From: Thermoplasmata archaeon
Lineage (GTDB): Archaea > Thermoplasmatota > E2 > UBA202 > JdFR-43
Assembly (NCBI GenBank): GCA_021162305.1
Contig: JAGGYX010000003.1
Coordinates: forward strand, 1 to 10,045
Length of the DNA stretch: 10,045 nucleotides
Direction: 5' to 3'
Position numbers and translations under genes: made by a program. Shown here piece after piece: positions 4,272-10,045 of this stretch. How positions within the stretch are numbered: position 1 is the first letter of the stretch; the number at the start of each line of letters is the position of its first letter. The notes below the pieces were generated by a model, which was given only the letters and a program-made list of their open reading frames with translations, made no database searches and was not told where the DNA came from.

Positions 4272-6644
4272 TCAATTTGGTGCTGCAAGCTTTTTCTCCT
4301 TCTCTGCTACAATCTTCATCATTTTGATAACGCTATCAGGATTCAATGATATGCTGTCTATGCCATTCTCCACCAGAAATTCAGCAAATTCTGGATAATC
4401 GCTCGGCGCCTGCCCGCATATTCCAATTTTACGCCCATATTTCTTGGCAATTTTTATGACTTGCGATATCATCTTTTTAACAGCTTCATTTCTCTCATCA
4501 AATAGATGGGCGACAAGTGCAGAGTCGCGGTCAAGTCCAAGAGTTAGCTGGGTTAAATCATTCGAGCCAATGGAGAAACCATCGAATATTTTTGCAAATT
4601 CTTCAGCCATTATAACATTTGAGGGCACCTCACACATAACATATACCTCTATCTCGTTCCTTCTCAACCCAAATTTTTCCATTGTTTTTATTACTTGCAA
4701 CCCTTCCTCTGGCGTCCTGCAAAATGGCACCATAACCTTTACATTTTTCAGCCCCATTTCATCCCTGACTTTTTTAATTGCCATACATTCCAGCCCAAAT
4801 GCTGAAACAAAATTTTCATCATAGTAGCGGGAAGCACCGCGCCACCCCAGCATTGGATTGCTCTCTTTTGGCTCATATAGTTCGCCGCCTATCAAACTCG
4901 CATATTCATTTGTCTTGAAATCTGAGAAACGAACAATCACATCCTTTGGATAAAATGCTGCTGCTATCATTGCTATGCCCATTGCAAGTCTATCTATGAA
5001 AAACTGCTTTTTGTCATCATAGCCTGCTGTCATTTCATCTATTTTTTTCACTATTTCCTTTATTCTTTTCTCCTCACTCTTCTTTAACTTTTCATATTCA
5101 ACCAAAGCCATTGGATGCACGCCAATATATGAACTTATGATAAATTCCTCTCTTGCAAGTCCTACGCCATCATTAGGCAACATGCTCTGCATGAAAGCTT
5201 TTTCTGGAATGGCAATGTTCATCATTGTTTTTGTTTTTGTTGGCAATTTTTTTAATGATAGCTCTTTTGCTTCATATTTCAAAATTCCTTTATATACTCT
5301 GCCAACCCCTTCTGAGCAATCAACTGTAATTTCCATTCCATTTTTGATTACATTGGTGGCATTTCTTGTTCCCACAACTGCTGGAATTCCAAGTTCCCTG
5401 CTTATTATTGCAGCATGGCATGTTCTTCCACCCCTGTTTGTTACTATTGCAGAGGCTTTTTTCATTATTGGCTCCCAGTCCGGGTCTGTCATATCAGTTA
5501 CCAGAACATCTCCTTCTTTGAAATCTTTTGCTTCTCCAACATCCAATATGATTCTTGCCTTTCCCGCTCCTATTTTATCTCCAATGGCAAGTCCTTCAAG
5601 TATAACAACGCCTTTTTCAATCAAACTATATCTATAGAAAGCTTTTTTCCTTGAATGAACTGTTTCGGGGCGAGCTTGAACAATATATATTTTTCCATCT
5701 ATTCCATCCTTAGCCCATTCTATATCCATTGGCATTCCATAATGTTTTTCTATCTCATATCCCATTTTTGCAAGCTCCAAGATTTCATCATCACTGAGAA
5801 CAAATCTTCTCCTCATTTCCTCCTCAACATCTTTAATAACAACGCCTCCGCCCTCGCTATAAACAATCATTTTTTCTTTTCTTCCAATTTTTTTACTTAT
5901 AATTGGCTTGTATTTATCCAAAGTGGGTTTGAAAACATAAAATTCATCCGGATTGACTATGCCCTTTACCAGAGCCTCGCCCAGCCCCCACACTCCTGTT
6001 ATATATATAACATCTCTGAATCCGCTTTCAGTATCAAGAGTGAACATAACGCCTGAAGATGCCATGTCTGCACGAACCATTTTTTGCACACCTACAGAGA
6101 GATATGCATGTGTGTGAGAAATGTTATTATGGATACGATATGCTATTGCTCTGTCTGTAAAAAGAGAGGAGAAGCATTTTACCACGCTTTTTATTATCTC
6201 GCTTTTCCCGATATTCAAAAATGTATCCTGTTGCCCTGCAAAACTTGCAGTTGGCATATCTTCAGTTGTAGCACTGCTCCTCACAGCAACCTCGATGTTT
6301 TTTCCATAAATTTCCTCAAGCTTTTCATATGCTCGCAAAATTTCATTTTCTAAATCAGGTGGCATCTCTGCATTTTCTATCATTTCTCTAATTCTGTTTC
6401 CATATTCCATTAATTTCTTCACATCTTTTGCATCTATATCTTTAAGCAACTCTTCAATCTCATTTTTTATTCCAGCTTTTTCTATAAAATATTTATAGGC
6501 ATCGGTTGTGACAGCAAACCCATAAGGAACTCTTATTCCTTTCGAAGATAAATTTTTATACATTTCTCCAAGAGAAGCATTTTTCCCACCAACCAACAAA
6601 ACATCATTTTTTCCAATTTCATCAAACCATGCAATATATGCCAT
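4272..6644 (-). CDS. ppsA: phosphoenolpyruvate synthase (pyruvate, water dikinase)
   Basis: This cytoplasmic enzyme makes phosphoenolpyruvate from pyruvate and ATP with release of AMP and phosphate, the entry step of gluconeogenesis. The 790 residues match the family length and order. The N-terminal ATP-binding domain has VGGKNASLGEM near 18-28 and VRSSATTEDMPTASFAGQQ at 121-139. The swivelling phosphohistidine domain has GGRTCHAAI with catalytic His410. The C-terminal PEP-utilising barrel has GVGLAREEF, RFSDFKTNEYASLIGG, NPMLGWRGASRYY, MCEVPSNV, SIGSNDLTQLTLGLDRDS and the proton-donor region GICGQAPSD (Cys743). The LGLDRDS form and the absence of pyruvate phosphate dikinase insertions favour PpsA over PPDK. 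The promoter appears to overlap the 3' end of the upstream gene, and the gene ends 40 nt before kptA starts. No intein or frameshift is seen. Confidence 0.97.
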   Translation of the reverse strand: MAYIAWFDEIGKNDVLLVGGKNASLGEMYKNLSSKGIRVPYGFAVTTDAYKYFIEKAGIKNEIEELLKDIDAKDVKKLMEYGNRIREMIENAEMPPDLENEILRAYEKLEEIYGKNIEVAVRSSATTEDMPTASFAGQQDTFLNIGKSEIIKSVVKCFSSLFTDRAIAYRIHNNISHTHAYLSVGVQKMVRADMASSGVMFTLDTESGFRDVIYITGVWGLGEALVKGIVNPDEFYVFKPTLDKYKPIISKKIGRKEKMIVYSEGGGVVIKDVEEEMRRRFVLSDDEILELAKMGYEIEKHYGMPMDIEWAKDGIDGKIYIVQARPETVHSRKKAFYRYSLIEKGVVILEGLAIGDKIGAGKARIILDVGEAKDFKEGDVLVTDMTDPDWEPIMKKASAIVTNRGGRTCHAAIISRELGIPAVVGTRNATNVIKNGMEITVDCSEGVGRVYKGILKYEAKELSLKKLPTKTKTMMNIAIPEKAFMQSMLPNDGVGLAREEFIISSYIGVHPMALVEYEKLKKSEEKRIKEIVKKIDEMTAGYDDKKQFFIDRLAMGIAMIAAAFYPKDVIVRFSDFKTNEYASLIGGELYEPKESNPMLGWRGASRYYDENFVSAFGLECMAIKKVRDEMGLKNVKVMVPFCRTPEEGLQVIKTMEKFGLRRNEIEVYVMCEVPSNVIMAEEFAKIFDGFSIGSNDLTQLTLGLDRDSALVAHLFDERNEAVKKMISQVIKIAKKYGRKIGICGQAPSDYPEFAEFLVENGIDSISLNPDSVIKMMKIVAEKEKKLAAPN

Positions 6645-6660
6645 AAAAAGAATTGAGAAG

Positions 6661-6680
6661 ATTTTTTTAAATCTTTATAT
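6661..6680 (-). promoter_or_regulatory. TATA region of ppsA, overlapping the end of the calcium-repeat gene
   Basis: The minus strand has ATATAAAGA followed by TTTAAAAAAAT; the latter is centred about 23 nt upstream of the ppsA ATG at 6644, and no Shine-Dalgarno site precedes that ATG. The element runs into the stop codon of the upstream gene at 6677-6675. Confidence 0.45.
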
Positions 6681-7427
6681 CACAGCATTCTCGGTCGAGA
6701 TTTCTCCATATATGTATGCATCTTTTTCCATCAAGAGTATTTTCAGGGGGCGGGGCAGCAGCCACATGTTTTTATTGTTATCATCATTGCTTCCATCATT
6801 TGAAAAGCTTTCCCTGTGCCCGACTTCATTTCCAATGTAATAGCTTATTTCCAAGACCCTTCCACCCTTGTTTTTGGTTGAATTCTCACCATTTATATCC
6901 AGCAACTTTTTATTTCCATAAAATTCTATTTTGATAATATGTTCTCCAATACTATCATCAACATTTATAACAGGTGTGCTCCAGTTTACATTATAATCTC
7001 TGTCAATCATAGCATTATATGGGGGGTTTGGCAAGGTTGCCACCAAGCTACCATCTATATACACCTTTGCATATACTTTGGCAGTTGAATTTCTCAATGA
7101 AAGAGACGTTTTTATTCTAAAACCATATATGCATACCTTTATCCCTGCATCTGCATATGGAACCAAGTCTTGCTCATCGGGTATGCCATCATTATCATCA
7201 TCCGGGTCTTCATTGTCACCGATGCCGTCTCCGTCGCTATCTTTCCATTCATGTGGATTATGGGGAAATGCATCATCTTTATCAGGTATGCCGTCTCCGT
7301 CGCTATCTTTATTGGGATTAAAAACGCTTTTATAATTTTTATAAATAAAGGGCGTAGCTATAATGATAATTAAAATTATGATGATTGCCATGAATATTAT
7401 TATTAAATTTCTTTCCTTTCCTAACAT
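6675..7427 (-). CDS. membrane-anchored protein with thrombospondin type 3 calcium-binding repeats
   Basis: I do not recognise a specific orthologue. Residues 8-29 are one very hydrophobic, isoleucine-rich segment after a short basic start (KER), read as a signal anchor. Residues 41-87 hold three aspartate-rich repeats, DSDGDGIPDKDD (41-52), DSDGDGIGDNED (63-74) and DDDNDGIPDEQD (76-87), the DxDxDGxxDxxD pattern of thrombospondin type 3 calcium loops found in many archaeal surface proteins. The rest (about 95-200) looks beta-rich (KVYAKVYIDGSLVATLP, EHIIKIEFYG), like an Ig-type adhesion or extracellular domain. The C-terminal part holds an Asn/Asp-rich linker (NDGSNDDNNKN) at 209-219. Calcium probably stiffens the stalk that lifts the beta domain off the membrane. 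A TATA box 28 nt upstream and no Shine-Dalgarno site suggest a leaderless message. Function is unknown. Confidence 0.8.
   Translation of the reverse strand: MLGKERNLIIIFMAIIIILIIIIATPFIYKNYKSVFNPNKDSDGDGIPDKDDAFPHNPHEWKDSDGDGIGDNEDPDDDNDGIPDEQDLVPYADAGIKVCIYGFRIKTSLSLRNSTAKVYAKVYIDGSLVATLPNPPYNAMIDRDYNVNWSTPVINVDDSIGEHIIKIEFYGNKKLLDINGENSTKNKGGRVLEISYYIGNEVGHRESFSNDGSNDDNNKNMWLLPRPLKILLMEKDAYIYGEISTENAVI
7222..7244 (-). repeat. 23-bp direct repeat copy 1, encoding a calcium-loop repeat
   Basis: A perfect 23-bp match to 7288-7310, offset by 66 bp (22 codons, in frame). It encodes the KDSDGDGI part of the second thrombospondin-type loop. DNA identity beyond protein identity points to recent internal duplication or conversion. 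Confidence 0.8.
7288..7310 (-). repeat. 23-bp direct repeat copy 2, encoding a calcium-loop repeat
   Basis: Partner of the copy at 7222-7244; it encodes KDSDGDGI of the first calcium loop. The third loop (around 7171-7202) is diverged and not part of the identical pair. Confidence 0.8.
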
Positions 7428-7450
7428 TTAAAAAATAATGGAGAATTGCT

Positions 7451-7460
7451 TAAAAATTTA
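7451..7460 (-). promoter_or_regulatory. TATA box of the calcium-repeat gene
   Basis: The minus strand reads TAAATTTTTA about 28 nt upstream of the ATG at 7427, within the 34-nt gap after cysS. It suggests a separate promoter rather than simple read-through. Confidence 0.4.
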
Positions 7461-7461
7461 T

Positions 7462-8922
7462 TCATATTATCCGCCATTTTGTTTCTTCTCCCATGTCTTC
7501 AAGCTCTATGCCCGCTTTTTTTAACTCATCTCTTATTGCATCCGCAACCTTATAATTTTTCTCCTTTCTTGCTTTTTTTCTAATTTCAATTAGCTCCTCT
7601 ATTATTTCCTTAGCCTCTCCTTTTATTCCATATTTCTCTCCAATTTTTCTGATTGCTTTCTCATTGATTGCTTTCTCTTCCTGAAAGAGTGTAAGAACAT
7701 GTGCCATTCTCATAAATTCTTTTAAAGCATGATTGCAGAGTTTTCTGTTTGGCTTTTCTTTTTCCATCAGGAATTTATTTGTTTCCTTTACAAAATCAAA
7801 TAAGCTTTCGAGAGCTTTTGGAGTGTTGAAGTCATCGTCCATTGCCTCCTCAAATTTTCTCTTTGCTGTTTTTATTTCTCTTAAATATTCTCTTTCAACT
7901 TCATCAAGCTCTTTTTCATTTAATTTCCCTTCTTCAGCAAATTCTTCAAGTTTTTCTTTTGCTACTCTTAACCTTTTCAATGAATTTTCGGCATTTTTTA
8001 ATGCTTCTTCACTAAAATCAGCAGGGCTACGGTAATGATAAGAAGCAAAGAAGAATCTTAATGTATCACTTCTCCACTTTTTCAGTGCTTCTCTCAGAAG
8101 AATAACATTGCCAAGTGATTTGCTCATCTTTTCCCCTTCCACCTTAAGCATTCCTGAATGAAGCCAGTAGTTAACGAATCTCCTTCCATATGCAGCTTCA
8201 GCCTGTGCAATCTCATTTTCATGATGAGGAAATATGAGGTCTGCTCCGCCGCCGTGCACGTCAAAAGGCATGCCGAGATATTTTGAACTCATGACAGAAC
8301 ATTCAATATGCCACCCTGGTCTTCCATAACCCCATGGGCTTTTCCATTTTGGCTCGCCTGGCTTGGCTGCCTTCCATAATGCAAAATCTTCTGGCTTCCT
8401 TTTCTTTTCTTCAGGCTTTATTCTTGCCCCAGCCTTTATTTCATCCATCTTTTGATTTGAGAGGCGACCATAATCCCTGAATTTCTCAACACTGAAATAA
8501 ACATCTCCATTTGCAACGTATGCAAATTTTTTTTCTACGAGTTTTTCAATCATTTCAATCATATCATTTATGTGCTCGCTTGCCTTTGGATACAAATCTG
8601 CTGGTTTTATTCCCAGCTTGTTCATGTCCTCAAGGCATCTCCTTGCATAATATGCAGAATATTCTAAAGCATCCATTCCAGCCTCATTTGCAGCTTTTAT
8701 TATTTTATCATCTATATCTGTTATATTCTGAACATAAAAAACTTTGTAGCCTTTATATTCGAGATACCTTCTAATTATATCAAATGCAACATAAGTGCGG
8801 GCATGCCCTATGTGGGCATCGCTATATGTGGTCATGCCACATACGTAAAGCTTAACAATGCCTTCTTCCATTGGAATAAATGGCTCTTTCTGCCTTGTTA
8901 GTGTATTATAAATTTTAAGCAT
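7462..8922 (-). CDS. cysS: cysteinyl-tRNA synthetase
   Basis: It charges tRNA-Cys with cysteine using ATP. The 486-residue class I synthetase shows HIGH at 37-40 (AHIGHARTYVAFD), KMSKS at 265-269 followed by LGN, and the zinc ligands Cys28 (YVCGMT), Cys208 (GWHIECSVMS), His233 and Glu237 (FPHHENE), which bind the cysteine thiol. The C-terminal part (about 310-486) is the helical DALR-like anticodon-side domain, rich in Lys and Glu, ending DELKKAGIELEDMGEETKWRII as in normal full-length CysRS. The start at 8922 has an AT-rich TATA region upstream and no Shine-Dalgarno site. Its presence shows this archaeon can charge cysteine directly, without needing the SepRS/SepCysS route of methanogens, though the window cannot exclude both. 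Confidence 0.97.
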   Translation of the reverse strand: MLKIYNTLTRQKEPFIPMEEGIVKLYVCGMTTYSDAHIGHARTYVAFDIIRRYLEYKGYKVFYVQNITDIDDKIIKAANEAGMDALEYSAYYARRCLEDMNKLGIKPADLYPKASEHINDMIEMIEKLVEKKFAYVANGDVYFSVEKFRDYGRLSNQKMDEIKAGARIKPEEKKRKPEDFALWKAAKPGEPKWKSPWGYGRPGWHIECSVMSSKYLGMPFDVHGGGADLIFPHHENEIAQAEAAYGRRFVNYWLHSGMLKVEGEKMSKSLGNVILLREALKKWRSDTLRFFFASYHYRSPADFSEEALKNAENSLKRLRVAKEKLEEFAEEGKLNEKELDEVEREYLREIKTAKRKFEEAMDDDFNTPKALESLFDFVKETNKFLMEKEKPNRKLCNHALKEFMRMAHVLTLFQEEKAINEKAIRKIGEKYGIKGEAKEIIEELIEIRKKARKEKNYKVADAIRDELKKAGIELEDMGEETKWRII

Positions 8923-8940
8923 ATTCTGTATTTTATCCTT

Positions 8941-8958
8941 GTTAAAAAATTTTTATAC
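8941..8958 (-). promoter_or_regulatory. TATA region of cysS
   Basis: The minus strand reads GTATAAAAATTTTTTAAC, running from the stop codon of the upstream gene to about 19 nt before the cysS ATG. The T-run could also terminate the upstream message. Confidence 0.4.
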
Positions 8959-10045
8959 TGGGGACATGCCATGAAAGAAGAACATAGAAAGAATCGTTAC
9001 TACCGTAAATAAAATTATAGAGGATGGCAAAGACTTTCCAATCTGATACATATATTCTATTTTATCATCCCCCTCATCAATTCCATTTGCAAGTCTGTTC
9101 AATAAAAAAATAAGCTCCATTATATATACACCGATTACAAGAACAAAATAATTTGGCTTTATATTTACAAAATTTGCAGAAGCAAATGTTTCTTCAGCTG
9201 GCATTTTTAGAAGCGTTGTAGAAATCAATTGTGTTATTCCAAGGGTTACGCCTGCAATTATGGGAGCAAATATATTTGCTGTTGTTCTTAATGTGGATGT
9301 CAAAGTGGCAAGAGCATTTTTTATACTTTTCTCAACATTTTGCAATTGCTTCAAATGGTCAGCTATTTTAATGATGGCAACGCCAGCAGCAACATAACTT
9401 TTTTTCACGCCCTCCGCCAGCAACCGCATTATTGCCTTTATCCTGCTTGAATAAACATGCTTTAATGAACCAAAGTTTTCATCAAACAATGCCTCCTTTG
9501 TATTCATCCTCATTGAAAGAAGATTAAAAGATGTTTTTTCAAAAACTTCACCAATTTTTGAACCTTCGAGAGCATGAGATGCATAAATGAATGCTTCTTC
9601 AGCTGGCTTCCCTTCCATTATTCTTTTTCCAAGAACATACAGGGCATCACCAAACTCATTCTCCATTTTTTTGATATCATCTCTTATTTTTTTATATGGT
9701 GTGTAGGTGGATATTGAATATGTTGCAACCAATGCTGAAAAACCCCATAATGCTATCAAACTTGATGGAAAAAAAGGTGAGGAAAAGAATTTTGAAAAAA
9801 TCAGTCCTGCTATGACAACAATAAAAGCTGTCAGCAACGCTACAACTACATTTCTCTTTTTGTTCACTCCCCGCAACTTTGGATGGTCATTAGGTATTGG
9901 TGTCATAGAAAAGGTGGCGGGGCGTGCCATCAAAATTTTTCGGATATAAATAAAAAGGATTATTGGAAGCAGGATGTCATAAAATATGAATACTTCTATT
10001 ATTCCTATTCGAAATTTCATTTTTATAAGAGAAAGAGCAGGAAAC
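8953..10045 (-). CDS. TadC/FlaJ-like type II/IV secretion membrane platform protein, 5' end cut by the window edge
   Basis: The gene codes for the inner-membrane platform (GspF/T2SSF family) that works with a VirB11-like secretion ATPase to assemble pilus or archaellum-type fibres. Numbering from the ATG at 10020, hydrophobic segments are at about 9-30, 57-78, 84-104, 245-268, 287-309 and 334-352. Between them lies a cytoplasmic helical T2SSF domain with the typical EFGDALYVLGKRIMEGKPAEEAF (122-144) and a repeated helical pattern up to about 235. From 10020 the reading frame stays open to the window edge (FPALSLIK precedes the Met), and the only TATA-like sequence abuts the ATG, so the real start is probably outside. 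Many archaeal relatives have two T2SSF halves, and this looks like the second. The partner ATPase, expected upstream, is not visible. Confidence 0.8.
   Translation of the reverse strand, partial: FPALSLIKMKFRIGIIEVFIFYDILLPIILFIYIRKILMARPATFSMTPIPNDHPKLRGVNKKRNVVVALLTAFIVVIAGLIFSKFFSSPFFPSSLIALWGFSALVATYSISTYTPYKKIRDDIKKMENEFGDALYVLGKRIMEGKPAEEAFIYASHALEGSKIGEVFEKTSFNLLSMRMNTKEALFDENFGSLKHVYSSRIKAIMRLLAEGVKKSYVAAGVAIIKIADHLKQLQNVEKSIKNALATLTSTLRTTANIFAPIIAGVTLGITQLISTTLLKMPAEETFASANFVNIKPNYFVLVIGVYIMELIFLLNRLANGIDEGDDKIEYMYQIGKSLPSSIILFTVVTILSMFFFHGMSPV

Noticed and set aside
4444..5637. Plus-strand open frames opposite ppsA (126 and 166 codons)
   Set aside because: They are shadows of the ppsA reading frame, which has full catalytic motifs; no promoter or ribosome site supports them.
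7222..7310. 23-bp direct repeat as a possible recombination or attachment site
   Set aside because: It lies in frame within a coding sequence and encodes repeated calcium-binding loops, which explains it.

Overview
The window reads as a low-GC archaeal chromosome segment. The archaeal signs are two tRNA genes with introns at the 37/38 anticodon-loop site, one in a clean bulge-helix-bulge context; tRNA genes without an encoded CCA; AT-rich TATA-like boxes about 24-28 nt upstream of start codons that lack Shine-Dalgarno sites (leaderless style); a type 2 isopentenyl-diphosphate isomerase beside a short-chain geranylgeranyl-diphosphate synthase; an archaeal zinc-ribbon KptA; and a TadC/FlaJ-like secretion membrane protein. 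A euryarchaeal or Thermoplasmatota-like host is my best guess, but the sequence alone does not fix the lineage.

Layout, left to right. Positions 1-92 hold a possible minus-strand promoter for something beyond the left edge. Two minus-strand tRNA genes follow, tRNA-Ile(GAU) at 93-209 and initiator tRNA-Met(CAU) at 262-377. Each carries a 41-42 nt intron, and the two introns are nearly identical. A shared AT-rich region (381-455) separates them from a short plus-strand operon: a minimal Nfu-type Fe-S scaffold (470-697) overlapping by 4 nt a bile-acid:sodium-symporter-family membrane protein (694-1539). Everything from 1542 to the right edge is on the minus strand. In transcription order, from the right edge leftward, it runs: a TadC-like protein cut by the window edge, cysS, a membrane-anchored protein with thrombospondin-3-type calcium repeats, ppsA, kptA, tRNA-Lys(CUU), fni and the GGPP synthase gene.

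Functionally, fni and idsA make the allylic diphosphates for archaeal ether lipids. PpsA feeds gluconeogenesis. CysS, KptA and the three tRNAs belong to translation and RNA metabolism. Nfu supports Fe-S cluster assembly. The TadC-like protein and the calcium-repeat protein are cell-surface parts. Most are housekeeping genes, and I see no transposon, CRISPR array or defence island.

The points most worth a second look are the homologous introns in two neighbouring tRNA genes, with an internal direct repeat that allows two competing folds; tRNA-Lys lying 4 nt upstream of fni with no room for a separate promoter; and the consistent pattern of leaderless starts for first genes and a Shine-Dalgarno site only inside an operon.
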